From positions 81,369,214-81,433,213 of the forward strand of contig OY744517.1 in NCBI GenBank assembly GCA_963556195.1: a DNA stretch of 64,000 nt, written 5' to 3'. This document shows positions 44,890-56,279 of this stretch, piece after piece. Source of the DNA: Sepiola atlantica (Eukaryota > Mollusca > Cephalopoda > Sepiida > Sepiolidae). Every line of letters begins with the position of its first letter. The first letter of the stretch is position 1. The translations under genes were made by a program, and so were the position numbers. Under the pieces are notes generated by a model, which did not search any database, was not told where the DNA came from, and was given only the letters and a program-made list of their open reading frames with translations.

Positions 44890-45480
44890 AACTAGCAGGG
44901 AGACCCGACGTTGCTCAGGATCACTACTATGTACTTTTTCACTCTGCTCATAACACCATATTACTTCTTTGTCTTACTGACCCATCCCCCCCCAACCCCT
45001 CCCTCCTCCTGTTTCACCCCTTAATATCGGCGGAAGAAGCTGAAATCGGGGAAAACTTTCTGAATTAGTGGCTTATACATACAGTTTAAATTTCATTAAA
45101 ATCGGATATACGCATTTGAAGTTTTAAGGAGGGTTCTGTCCCAATGGGTCACTTACAGGTGGGGGGCACGTAGATATTCGGCACATAGAGGGTAACGTAG
45201 AGATTCGGGACCACTTCCATTGTCTTCCTCAGAGAATTTTATACATATGATTACAATTTCATCAAAATAGGATATATTTGAAGTTTTAAAGGAGGTTCGG
45301 CCCTCATAGCTCTATTAGGTTAGGAGCGCACTTAGAGACAAAGACTAAGGTCAATAGACATCTCCCGTCTTTGCGTTAATCATCTTTCGTTGTTTTTAGC
45401 TCCTTATATCAAGTGGCTTCATACCTTGTCTAGAGCGACTTCCATGAAATAAAAAATGTGTCATTATTACTCGTTATATA
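44890..45480 (+). repeat. Dispersed repeat with CCCGACGTTGC start
   Basis: Starts AAACTAGCAGGGAGACCCGA CGTTGCTC. Contains two similar blocks of about 70 bp (TTTCATTAAAATCGGATATA and TTTCATCAAAATAGGATATA, each followed by TTTGAAGTTTTAA.GGAGG). Related start at 21966. Confidence 0.6.
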
Positions 45481-45580
45481 TATCTCATTTGCATATTTCA
45501 AAAGCCTGTTTTTAATAAATCTTGTTATTCGTTTTTAATTTTATTGTATTATTTTTTAATCAGTATGAGCAATAGACTTG

Positions 45581-46075
45581 TAGCAGTTACATGACTGCGA
45601 TCTACTTTTGTTTATATTAACACGTAATCTCTTGTGTAGTGATTAGTTTGTGGTTCGGTTGGCTAAAACAGGCATGTCCAAACTCTCATAGAAATACATT
45701 GGGCAATTCGAACACTTCTGCACATACTCAGCTTTTCTAATTTCTGGCCAGTCTTAGTTTGGCACTAAAATACAAACAGTTCCTGAACAGACGCTGTGGA
45801 GACCTGATGCTAAAAACATCTTCTCATCCTTTGGCATGGTGTGGCAGGATGAGATGGAACTCTGGATCTAGATTCTCATTCTATAGTAAAATCCCGCCTG
45901 CCGAACCAACTTGCCTTACATTCTTGTGTTCCTGTGTTCAGTAAACTGTTAAATAAAGTTGATTTTATTGTAGAGAAGATGTTGGTATTTTTATATGAAA
46001 CCCTGGTGATCCTATTTTCTTCTTCATTTCAAACTAGCTCAGTCAGATAAATACAGTCACAGCCACTTCTACAAA
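45581..46075 (+). repeat. LTR-like direct repeat, copy 1
   Basis: About 495 bp matched at 46381-46863: GTGATTAGTTTGTGGTTCGG, ACAGGCATGTCCAAACTC, CTTGTGTTCCTGTGTT, AAATAAAGTTGATT (AATAAA signal), CCCTGGTGATCCTATTTTCT. CCAGCCCAGTCT-type coding is absent. Could be LTRs of one element or a segmental duplicate. Confidence 0.75.
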
Positions 46076-46149
46076 ATGTCTATCTCCAATCTCCAATCTC
46101 CAGCATTCAACTCACACCAATTCTCACTCTACACAGTCATAAACATTCA

Positions 46150-46265
46150 CATTTCTTTCCTCTGGCGGAGAGCAGCCCTAGTGACGTTGTTTGGTTACAT
46201 GATGACCAATCAGCCTCCAAGACGTAGTCATTTCGACCGGAACTTTTAAGGACTCCACCCGGAGT
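46150..46265 (+). repeat. LTR-like fragment (U3 part)
   Basis: Matches 13925-14035: CGGAGAG[C/A]AGCCC, GACCAATCA.C.TCCAAGACG, TTTCGACCGG. Contains a CCAAT box. Confidence 0.6.
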
Positions 46266-46375
46266 TGGTAAAATACGAAAGTTCAGAGTCTTAGAATGTT
46301 CAAAGGGAAGAGGAATTATTTTGTCTGCAAAAAGAATTTGAGTAGACATATTCATTTTGGCTGGAGCCGTGTGCG
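46266..46375 (+). repeat. Dispersed repeat R6, fragment
   Basis: Matches the start of 26870-27345 (GTTGGTA.AATAC.AAAGTTCAGAG, TTTGTCTGCAA, GCCGTGTGC). Confidence 0.65.
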
Positions 46376-46380
46376 TTTGG

Positions 46381-46863
46381 AGTAGTTACATGATTGAGAT
46401 CTAATTTCTTTTGTATTTACACACAATCTCTTGCATAGTGATTAGCTTGTGGTTTGGTTGGCTAAAACAGGCATGTCTAAACTCGCATAGAAATACAACA
46501 AGCTATTCAAACACTTCTGCGCATGCTCAGCTTTCTCTTTCCGCCCAGCTCATTTGCACGCAAATATGATCAGTTTCTGTCAAGAAGTCAATGTAGACAG
46601 ATGTGGCTGACGAGAGGCTGGAATAAACGCAATGCTGAGACCCAAAAACCTGGACTCAATTACATTTATATATAAAACATGCCTGCCGACCCAACTTGCT
46701 TAACATTCTTGTGTTCCTGTGTTAATGAAACTGCTAAATAAAGTTGATTGCATTGTAGAGAAGATGTTGGTATTTTTATGTGGAACCCTGGTGATCCTAT
46801 TTTCTTCTTCTTCATTTCAAGTTAGCTTAGTCAGATAAGTACAGCCACAACCGCTTCTACAAA
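46381..46863 (+). repeat. LTR-like direct repeat, copy 2
   Basis: Partner of 45581-46075 in the same orientation, offset about 800 bp. Both copies end at CTTCTACAAA. Confidence 0.75.
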
Positions 46864-46933
46864 CACAAATCGGTTAGTTCATACCCAAATCAAACCGGCG
46901 AAGTCTCTGCCATTTTTGAGGATGGCTTGTTCA

Positions 46934-47150
46934 CTGTCGGTCTGAGGTATGGTCCTGGTCAGCTCTAGGAGGTCCACCTTCCCAGGCTTTACCTTCTCAC
47001 TCTTGAAGAAGAGGTTAGTTTATTGCTAATCGCCCGAGCCGCTCCTACCAATTTTTATTCGACCAGAGTGCTCTTCCTCTAGGGCGCTGGTTTCAAATAT
47101 CCCACTTTCCGACCTTGTGTCACATCTTCCCGTCGTGGGAGAGAGATAAA
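46934..47150 (+). mobile_element. U2-SINE relative without U2 head, copy 3
   Basis: Starts CTGTCGGTCTGAGGTATGGT CC, then the body (CTAGGAGGTCCACCTTCCCA) and the CTTGTGTCACATCTTCC tail region. An internal deletion removes the GGGAATGCCGAC segment. Confidence 0.85.
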
Positions 47151-47152
47151 CA

Positions 47153-48392
47153 AACCTACAAACACTTACATAAGAAAGTAACAAACACTTACATAAGAAA
47201 GAAACAAACAATTACATAAGAAAGTAACAAACACTTACATAAGAAAGAAACAAACAATTACATAAGAAAGTAACAGACAATTACATAAGAAAGTAACAAA
47301 CACTTACATAAGAAAGTAACAAACACTTAGACAGGAAAGTAACAAACACTTACATAAGAAAGTACAAACAATTACAAACGAGAAAGTAACAAACACTTAC
47401 ATAATTAAGTAACAAACAATTACATAAGAAAGTAACAAACACTTACACAAGAAAGTAACAAACACTTACATAAGAAAGTAGCAAACAATTACATAAGAAA
47501 GTAACAAACAATTACATAAGAAAGTAACAAACACTTACACAAGAAAGTAACAAACACTTACACAAGAAAGTAACAAACACTTACATAAGAAAGTAGCAAA
47601 CAATTAATAAGAAAGTAACAAACAATTAATAAGAAAGTAGCAAACACTTACATAAGAAAGTAACAAACAATTACATAAGAAAGTAACAAACACTTACACA
47701 AGAAAGTAACACACACTTACATAAGAAAGTAACAAACAATTACATAAGAAAGTAACAAACACTTACATAAGAAAGTAACAAACAATTAATAAGAAAGTAA
47801 CAAACAATTAATAAGAAAGTAACACACACTTACATAAGAAAGTAACAAACACTTACATAAGAAAGTAACAAACAATTAATAAGAAAGTAACAAACACTTA
47901 CATAAGAAAGTAACAAACACTTACATAAGAAAGTAACAAACAATTAATAAGAAAGTAACAAACACTTACATAAGAAAGTAACAAACACTTACACAAGAAA
48001 GTAACACACACTTACATAAGAAAGTAACAAACAATTACATAAGAAAGTAACAAACACTTACATAAGAAAGTAACAGACACTTACATAAGAAAGTAACAAA
48101 CAATTAATAAGAAAGTAACAAACACTTACATAAGAAAGTAACAAAAACTTACATAAGAAAGTAACAAACAATTACATAAGAAAGTAACAAACACTTACAC
48201 AAGAAAGTAACAAACACTTACATAAGAAAGTAACAAACAATTACATAAGAAAGTAACAAACAATTACATAAGAAAGTAACAAACACTTACACAAGAAAGT
48301 AACACACATTTACATAAGAAAGTAACAAACACTTACATAAGAAAGTAACAAACACTTACATAAGAAAGTAACAGACAATTACATAAGAAAGT
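47153..48392. repeat. 23-bp satellite, about 54 units
   Basis: Units of the form ACTTACATAAGAAAGTAACA AAC, with frequent variants AATTACATAAG (23 bp) and AATTAATAAG (22 bp). No unique spacers, so not a CRISPR array. Variants recur in blocks, implying amplification of multi-unit segments. Confidence 0.97.
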
Positions 48393-50223
48393 AAGTGTAA
48401 CTTGAAAACATTTTATTCATGAATTCTATTTATTTTTTTAGTGTATCATAAGAAAAAAAAAACATAAAAAAACGACGTGTATGACGTTCCACTCCCAGTC
48501 TCCTTCTACAATTGTTATTATTTATGTTTTATTTCTTTGATATAGTATCAATTAAGCATCGAATGTTCAGATTATAATTTTTTTTACATGCCTGTTTTAT
48601 GTTTAGTTGGGGTGATTTGTTTGCAACACGAATTTAACATGCATGGGACTTCATTTCACCATTTTGATTTACATTTTGCGTTTTGTAAATTTTTATGTAC
48701 AGGATTCACTCCTAAACAATGATTATAAATTTTGGAACACAGCTGTTAGGTGTAAGGAGTCCAAATATTGGATTTATTTAGTTTAATTTAGTTTTATGTA
48801 AAGAGGGATAAAAAGGGTGGGGAATCGTTTTGTAAAAATTCAGGTACCTCTGACTTTTGTAAAATTTTAACAATAGGTATTACACATTAATTAATAAATA
48901 TTCCCCAGATTTTTGTTTTTTTGGAGAATTTTAAAAGGGGTTTTAGGAGGCATAATATGGACACAACCTCTAATTTGAAAATTCAGTTCTTTCAGATTTG
49001 CATTAACTTTGATCCATTGTCCTTAGACACCAATTAATCAAGATTCCCTGAATTTCAAGCTCTTCTTAAGACCCCTTAAGCCTTAAATTTTAAATATTTT
49101 CTATAATCAAAATTATGTAATGGATTTTGATCTAAAATTGGAATAAGAATTCTAGACAAAAGGTTTAGTAGCATTTTTGTTGATTTTAATATTCGTAAGG
49201 ATATAGAAAATGAGACAAAGTTCATTTCTAATACATAAAACAACTTTATTAGTCGTCTTCGTATGAATATGTGAATAAAAGGAGAAATGAAAGCGAAGGG
49301 GTTAGTGAATGGATTCGTCCATGAATAAGGACAAAGAAGAAAAGTTAGAAAGTCCACGTGGCTACATGAATGTCTCGAAGTAGAGGAAAGAAAAGAGTTC
49401 TTTTAGTAAGTATGTGTGTCTGTACACCGGTGTGAAAGTCAGTTTATGTGTAAGCGGTTGTGTGTGTGTGTTATATTAAGTCCACGTGTACGAGGCGGTA
49501 GCCATTTTGGATCCTTGTCTTCTTGTTGAAGTCGAACCCAGGGCCAAAGGTCTGGAAAGATGTCTGTTGAGTCGCAAGGGATAAATTTGAGGGCTGGTCC
49601 GAGCAACGTGGCTGTTGTTGACAGTGCCAGAGAAAAAGAGGAAGTGAATGCTGTGCAATCTCTTCTATTGTCTCTTGTCATGTAGTTGCTCGCCTGAAGG
49701 ATGGCTGCTGATTACAAGTAAAACGGTTTTAAACTTATATACAATTGTTGTTGTGTTCCTTCTCACAAAAGCTGTTGCCCTGTTTCTATTTTGCACTTAT
49801 CTACATAATTGTTATTGCATTCTCACGTGCGAGAATTGAACATTCTTCCAGGGATATTTAATGCAACCAATAAGGGGACATACAAATTGTTGTAAAATTG
49901 TTCTGTTTGGGGAATTAATTTTACCGCCTTGAGGTGGGTATTCTTCTAGTATATTTATAAAACTCTGTGGGTCTTGCTTGCTTTTTATCTTGTTTGTATC
50001 TGTGCACATTGGATGACATCACAAGGAGAATTATGTCATCAAGTAAAACAGAGAGGGTGGGAGATTATTTATGATGTCACAAAAGGACGTTTTTTTTCTC
50101 AGATTCGGTACACATGAGAACATCCCTAAATCCAGTCTAGGTCTCTGTGACAAAGGCCCTCGGCAGACACAACAAAACACATTTACAAACTATCAAACAA
50201 GACAACAACAGCATATATACATT
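48393..50223. other. Intergenic, nothing firm
   Basis: No transposon recognised. A + strand frame at 49560-49685 (MSVESQGINLRAG start, EKEEVNAVQSLL) is coding-like but short and overlapped by reverse frames. CA-type runs near 49456-49470. Confidence 0.35.
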
Positions 50224-50565
50224 GCTTCTTTTGGCCAAGATCAAAGTGTAGTATCTGTTCCGATGGATACTGCACCCCATAGACTGGTATTGTCTTGGCC
50301 TTCGGGGCTTGATTTACGCCTGTCTATGGGTCTGTCCTGTGCAGTTCTAGGAGGTCCACCCTCCCAGGCTTTGCCTCCCCTCTTTGGGGAGGAGTAAGTT
50401 TATTGCTTACTGTCTGAGGCGCCTCTACCGGGGAATGCCGACGGGGCCGCCCAGGCGATTTTTAATGGCCAGAGCGCTCACTTCTCAGGCGGTGGCTTTT
50501 CAAACCCCACTTTCCCGACCCGACCTTGGGTCACATCTTACTTGTGGGAGTAAGATAAAACTGGC
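50224..50565 (+). mobile_element. U2-headed SINE, long form, copy 3
   Basis: GCTTCTTTTGGCCAAGATCA AAGTGTAG: here even the GCTTCT preceding the U2 homology is kept. Full body to AAGATAAAACTGGCC, where the tail is cut and joined to a reversed head. Confidence 0.93.
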
Positions 50566-50567
50566 CT

Positions 50568-50660
50568 AAATCAAGCCCCGAAGGCCAAGACAATACCAGT
50601 CTATGGGGAGCAGTATCCATCGGAACAGATACTACACTTTGATCTTAGCCAAAAGGCTGT
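50568..50660 (-). mobile_element. Reversed U2 head fused to copy 3
   Basis: Reverse complement of the first ~92 nt of the element. It ends CTACACTTTGATCTTAGCCA AAAGGCT, which on the - strand is AGCCTTTTGGCTAAGATCAA AG, the best U2 match in the window. Forms an inverted repeat with 50227-50318. Confidence 0.93.
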
Positions 50661-51130
50661 GAGTAGTCGTGAAAGCAGTTGAGTAGACATGATTATTCTA
50701 AATGTTGCGATGTGAGTTTGCATGTGACAGTGTGAAAGTTTGATAGCTTGGTAGGCGGTGTGCATATGTATGCTTGCCTTTGTTTTAGGCAGTGTGAAAG
50801 TATGTGTGTGAACTTGTGTGTGCGGGAGTACGCTAAGCAGTGTATATATGCTGTCATTGTGTTATTTAGTAGTTTGTAAATGTTTCTTGTGTTTGCCGAG
50901 GGCCTTAATCACAGCAGTCTAGACTTGATTAAGGGGCGTACTCACATATGTCGAGTTTGAAAGAAAACCGGAAAAGAGAGAGAGAACGCTGGTGTTTAGG
51001 TTTTTATATTACGCACAAAATTTGGAGGTGAATATTTCTGCACTTGTGATTAGCTGAAAGAAAATGCTTTGAGATTTTGTCCAATCGACAGTCTGTACTT
51101 TTAAACAATATTTACTTCTGCTGCTTCCTA
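50661..51130 (+). repeat. Dispersed repeat R6, copy 2
   Basis: Shares the ordered blocks listed for 26870-27345, including GAAAGAAAAC.GG, AACGCTG, TGTGATTAG.TGAAAGAAA and CTGCTGCTTC near the end. Confidence 0.6.
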
Positions 51131-51149
51131 TAAAGTTAAGAAATTCTAT

Positions 51150-51268
51150 ATCTAATAATATATATAACAAATACTGGCTCAACGGGTAATCTAGTATACT
51201 TTGATGATGTTGAATGACAAATAATTAAAAGAGAGAGAAAGAGCGAATAAAAAAGATTATCAAGAAAG

Positions 51269-51331
<63 letters not shown>

Positions 51332-51430
51332 CTTGTAAATGCAAAACGTGACAAAATGAGCTTAAATTTTTTTTAAGTTGCCAAAAAATACCATTCATCC
51401 TTCATGACGTAATCCATTTTGATTATAACA
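51150..51430. repeat. Dispersed repeat around a (TA)n of about 58 nt
   Basis: ACAAATACTGGCTCAACGGG at 51168 and GCCAAAAAATACCATTCATC at 51380 match, in another arrangement, ACAAATACTGACCCAACGGG (56291) and GATGAATGGTAGTTTTTGGC (56359). The TA run is at 51271-51328. Confidence 0.6.
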
Positions 51431-51596
51431 TTAAGAAAAATATACACTTCTAAAATTCAAACTTAAAGCTAGATAAAAATCCTCCCGCGAGGTGGATACT
51501 GATTATTTTTGCTAGTAAGGAATAAAATGAGAAAAAAAGAAATCCTTACAATCGAAATGCCTTCCAAGTAGAGGGAACGCAACTTGGTAACATTGA

Positions 51597-51624
51597 CCAA
51601 TCAGAGACCGAAAAATCAACCAAT
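51597..51624 (+). promoter_or_regulatory. Paired CCAAT boxes upstream of a possible first exon
   Basis: GACCAATCAGAG at 51595 and AACCAATCAGAAC at 51618, 23 nt apart, about 200 nt before the ATG at 51820. No TATA box is obvious. Confidence 0.3.
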
Positions 51625-51819
51625 CAGAACGTCGGATGCCAATTGTTTGAGTTGGCGTTCAATTATTTTTTAGTAGCCGCAGTTGACGTTGAAAAGGTCG
51701 TTTGTTGTTGTTGTTACTCCTTCTACACAGAAAACTTACCTAAAACGGTAGCAGTGTTGCATTTTTATTTACTATCCGACATAAGCATTAATAGACGAGA
51801 ATAAGTGGCATCTACAAAA

Positions 51820-51844
51820 ATGACAGACAACAGTATTTGCACAG
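51820..51844 (+). CDS. Candidate first coding exon of a host gene
   Basis: ATG at 51820 opens MTDNSICT and stops at a strong splice donor, ACAG|GTACGT (donor GT at 51845). The exon would end in phase 1. The two CCAAT boxes and a locally GC-richer leader support a promoter here. Without homology or transcript data this remains a candidate. Confidence 0.3.
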
Positions 51845-51849
51845 GTACG

Positions 51850-52840
51850 TAGTGGTAAAAAAAAAGAAAAAAAAGCTAAAACGGATGATCATCAATCGTC
51901 GAGAGACCAGTTAGTAAATTCAATTGAGCATAACTTGAAAAACGTAAAGTGTTAGATGCCTTTTTAGATAACATTTATTTTGTATGTGTGGTGGTTTATA
52001 AATAATTCCCTCTTTTAATAATATTTATAATTTTGTATATTTAAATTTTTTTTGTTGTTATTGTGTGATTGATACAAGGGCGTTTATTGCTTAAATGAAA
52101 AATGTTAATAATATTTGTTTTTTTTCTGAAGTGAAATTAGAATTAAGTGTATTATTTGTGATTGCTGCGTGTAGTTTGTGTGTTATTTTAAATTTATTTT
52201 TAGCATCTACATGTCAGTGTATGAATAATGTTTGTTTATGTTGTGCATAAAAGTGCCTTTTTTGATTGTGTTCTCTGTGTAATCTTTAGTTTAGAGCGAT
52301 CGTCCTCACTAATAATCCACCATTTAATCTTCATTTCACAAAAATAAAAACTAATATCAAATCAATGTTAAATGTACTATAACCCAACTCTTACTACTAA
52401 TTAATTCATAATTTCCACAATTGTCGTATATATGACGTTTTTACTTAATATATCTTAGATCAAAATCATTTTTTTTTTTTGCTTTCTAGTTTATTTTTTT
52501 TATTTTTCAACAAAAACAAACACACAATTTAGTGAATTTATTTCTGATTTTAAAAAATTAAAAAATTATAATTTTTATATATTAAAATAAAATTAAAAAA
52601 TTGTAATCAATGTCGGTTGTTGTGAAATAAATTAAGATCGTTCTTTGTTTCTTAAAATAATGTATGTCCGCTAGTTTGGCTCCAGAAAGGAGCTTAACGA
52701 ATCGTACGTGATATCAAATTAAGCTATGTTATTATTAGCGATATTTTTATAGGATTCTAAGATATTGTTCTATTTTTATTTATATATTTAACTATCGCTG
52801 GGAAGATTTGTTTCATGTTTCTCTTTATTGTTAATGAAAA
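51850..52840. other. AT-rich stretch, possible intron
   Basis: Nothing recognised; A/T-run rich. Confidence 0.4.
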
Positions 52841-52843
52841 TAG

Positions 52844-52969
52844 CCTTTTCTGAAATGACCGCGATGTCCCTACACAATTTACAAAACAAACATCTCGTGT
52901 TTTGGGTTGATGACGAGGATGCGGAGAGTTCAAGGTTATCGGGACAGATTCTTTCCGAGAGGGAGAAAT
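52844..52969 (+). CDS. Candidate second exon of the same gene
   Basis: Preceded by AATGAAAATAG (weak acceptor). The phase left by the first candidate exon gives an open, coding-like frame (FSEMTAMSLHNLQNKHLVFW, then VDDEDAESSRLSGQILSERE). The possible donor AAAT|GTGTGT is weak and runs into a (TA)n. No known family. The reverse strand is also open. Confidence 0.25.
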
Positions 52970-52978
52970 GTGTGTGCA

Positions 52979-52982
<4 letters not shown>

Positions 52983-53026
<44 letters not shown>
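52983..53026. repeat. (TA)n microsatellites
   Basis: About 44 nt here, and another about 46 nt at 53234-53280. Confidence 0.97.
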
Positions 53027-53028
<2 letters not shown>

Positions 53029-53232
53029 CATCATTAAGCTCTTCCTGATCTTTTAGTTTTAAATGTTAGAAACTTGCGGGGAAAAAAACTGATTGTTCGG
53101 TTTTAGATAAATAAAATAACATTTCTTTTTTGCTGCCATTGAAAGTTAGGATTTTCTTTGTTTTCCGCTTTTTTTTGTTGTTGTTATTTTCTTTGAAAAT
53201 GCATTTTTCATTAATTAATACTAAAGACTTAC

Positions 53233-53284
<52 letters not shown>

Positions 53285-53504
53285 TATTGCTTTGTGTTTT
53301 GTTTATACTTGTTTTAATTCGTACCCTGGGGCTGAATTGTTAATTAATTCAGCTATTTTCTTGTGCACATGGAGAGATAATCACCGCACGGCGGCATTAC
53401 GCTAATCAAAGATATTTGAAACATTAATTAAACAATTATCTGATTTAAATTCTTCCGATTAAACACGGTATTTTCAGATTATCAAAATATTGGGAAAGGG
53501 CGGT

Positions 53505-53959
53505 GCTTATATAGATCATCCCCCATGGCTGCCAATATTGGCTCAGTAAAATCTGGTAATGAATTACTTGCAACAGCTGAAAGGCAATCACACAAAATGA
53601 AACCCGGGGTCAGAAAACAAAAGAAAACAGAACTGATTTATTTCCATTGCATTTTTTTACTGATATATTTACAATGTAAATTTTACGTTGTTGCATTAGT
53701 GTTTTCTAGCATTTTTGTATTCTTTTTCACTCACGCGGACATTTTCTTTTATAAAAATATAAAAAGCAACACTTTACAAAAAATACTACAATCTAAATAT
53801 ATCAATAAAAAAATGTTAATAAATCGGTAATTGTTTTTTATTTTATTTTCCGTTTCAAGGACCCGGGTTTCATTTTGTGGTTGCTTTTCGGCTGTTGTAA
53901 CTCGTTACCGGATTTTACCGAGCCAATATGGGCAGCCATGGGGGCTGATCAGTATAAGC
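53505..53959. mobile_element. Foldback/MITE with ~105-bp arms
   Basis: 53505-53611 and 53859-53959 are reverse complements with several mismatches: GCTTATATAGATCATCCCCC ATGGCTGCC versus GGCAGCCATGGGGGCTGATC AG, and AAATGAAACCCGGG versus CCCGGGTTTCATTT. The 250-nt middle has no recognisable domain. Confidence 0.9.
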
Positions 53960-54050
53960 AGCTGTTTTTTTTTCTTCTTGTTTTTACTTACGGGATTACA
54001 CTCTCAGCTCTCTAAATCCCCCCCCCCCCTCAAATGAGATTCTACTGGTA

Positions 54051-54116
54051 CTTCAGATTAGGACCCGAGCTGACCCTAACGACGGGTTCAAAATTAGCTC
54101 GGATCCTAATCTGAAG
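54051..54116. repeat. Short hairpin
   Basis: CTTCAGATTAGGACCCGAGC and GCTCGGATCCTAATCTGAAG form about 20-bp arms with two mismatches around a 26-nt loop. Confidence 0.88.
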
Positions 54117-55734
54117 AAACACCATTATATTTTTTTTGCGATTACATGTGAACTGAACACCTTCTCAAACCTGGCGGAACGAAATAAAGAAACAATAATT
54201 TTAGAGATCAGTTTCGCGTATAAATTTAACGTAAAATAATCATCGAAAAGATACATTCTGTACGTTGTTGTTGTTTTAGGGTGGGGAAGGCTTCTACATT
54301 TTTGGGCTGTTAGGTTTGTTTTTACGGTTGTTAAATTCACCATTAGATTACCCCATCCCGACTTTTAGGGGGGGGGGGCATTGCCACTCGGACTTGTGTT
54401 TTTTTTGTTCGCTTTCAATGTCTTATTTTCTAGTTTTCTTTTTGATTAAATTATATTTTGTCAATAACTATTTTTTAAATAGTGAAAACTAATTTTTTTA
54501 ACTAACTTTCAGCATCCCCCCCCCCTAAAAATAAATGCACAGAATTTATCGCTTGTGGCTTTTCAACGAAAAGTAATTTGGTTAACTGCCTTAAAAAAAA
54601 AAGCTAGAGTCGCCCGGGACCGAGGGATTATTTTACAGTAAATTTATACGCAAAACTGATCCTCCACTCTAAATTCTAAATTATATTTTTTCTTTCCACC
54701 AGGTTTTAGAGTGTTCACACGTAATCGCCTAAAAAAAAAAAGAATCTAATTTTTTTTTTTTTTTAGGATGATAATCTAAAAATTTACCAAGCTTACTTTA
54801 AAAATGTTTCCGTTCGCGATGTAAAGCAAACATTTTGGATTTCGAATCATGAAACACTTCTAAAAATTGAATGTTTTAAAAATGCATCCGAAACATTTCA
54901 TTATATCAATGTAAAACATCAAAATGATGTTCATGATGATAAACTTACCCCCACCCTGAAAATAAATGTTGTCTTTGATTTATAAAAATAAATTATTCGA
55001 ATCATTTATGAATTTGACAATAATACCATTATTATCAGGGTGTTTTTTTTTAATTTTACGAAGGGTGTTCAGTTCAGTTCACTGTTTTTATTTTCTGAAA
55101 AAAAGTAATACAAGATTTTTATATTAGGTAATAATTTTGAAGATTTTTTTGTTTTTAAAAAAAAAAAAAAAAAACTTTATGAAAGTCCGCCCATTTTCTA
55201 AGTTAAGTCGATCATATTACAATTTGTCAGCATGTGTATGAGTGAAAGCGCCTTAGTGTTAAACCAGTATAAAATGAAGTGTTTTTTTTTTTGTACCAAC
55301 AACAAACCGACTTTTAACCCAGACGAGAATTCACATATTGTCTTTATTTTCTCTCTGTATTTATCTTATTTATCTACATAGTTGTAGTTTCTGTTTGTTT
55401 ATTCACGAACTCCACCTAGGGTTTTGGAGATAGACACTCATACTGAAACTACATTGACATTACCCAGTGTTCTTGGATAAGTATATTTCATTTTGATCAA
55501 AGAGGATCCAACAATATAGTGGGGTCTGCGTTTGTGCTTGACATCTATAAAAAGGAAATATTATATTTTATTTATAACTTGAAAATTATAGAAAGTAAAT
55601 AAATAAAAATAATAGAAACGTTAATTCCCGGGAAAACTAAATTTATTTCAATTAATGTCACTTTTGGCCCCACCCCCAAAATTAAATATTAAAAAAATGT
55701 AAAAGAAATAAGAGCAATGAAAGTAATACGGTGT
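54117..55734. other. AT-rich intergenic stretch
   Basis: Many poly-A, poly-T and poly-C/G runs; no gene or shared repeat seen. Confidence 0.5.
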
Positions 55735-55830
55735 TATGGGATGGGCCGTGGTCTTCGTAAAAAAAAGGTCACGGCTGGACGCAAAAGGACATAGGATTCC
55801 TCATTCAATCCCGGGCAACACTCGAAAATG
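55735..55830 (+). mobile_element. Possible tRNA-derived SINE head
   Basis: GGCCGTGGTCTTCG resembles a tRNA 5' end/A box and CATTCAATCCCGG a B box (consensus GGTTCAANCC). No clear body. Confidence 0.35.
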
Positions 55831-55932
55831 GATGACGTCAAAGGTTGAATAGTAGTTGCCAAAAGTTGTAGACGAGTATGTTTGTTTGAAAGCAGCAGCC
55901 GTAACTGCTGTCTGCTTCGTCAACCAATGTCA

Positions 55933-56273
55933 AGTTCCTATTTATCTACTTCCCACGGAGCAGAATGTGACACAAGGTCGGAAAGTGGGAGTCTCAGTAC
56001 TCTAGAGGAAGAGTACTTTGAGGAACTTAAAAAAATTGCCTGTGCAGCCCCGTCGGCATTCCCCGGTAGGGGCGCCTCAGGCAGTAAGCAATAAACTTAC
56101 TCCTCCCCAAAGAGGGGAGGCGAAGCCTGGGAGGGTGGACCTCCTAGAACTGCACAGGACAGTCCCATAGACCGGCGTAAATCAAGACCCGAAGGTCAAG
56201 ACAATACCAGTCTATGGGGTGCAGTATCCATCGGAACAGATACTACACTTTGATCCCAGCCAAAAGGCCAAGG
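55933..56273 (-). mobile_element. U2-headed SINE, long form, copy 4
   Basis: Tail side TTCCTATTTATCTACTTCCC, body GCCCCGTCGGCATTCCCCGG, head TACTACACTTTGATCCCAGC CAAAAGGCCAAGG at 56245-56273. The tail carries the TCCCACGGAGCAGAATGTGA variant. Confidence 0.93.
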
Positions 56274-56279
56274 AGTTAT

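Noticed and set aside
47153..48392. Possible CRISPR array
   Set aside because: Direct repeats without unique spacers, in a eukaryotic context.
50568..50660. Functional U2 snRNA gene
   Set aside because: Only the first ~40 nt match U2; the Sm site and 3' stem-loops are absent, and the sequence is shared with dispersed SINE copies.
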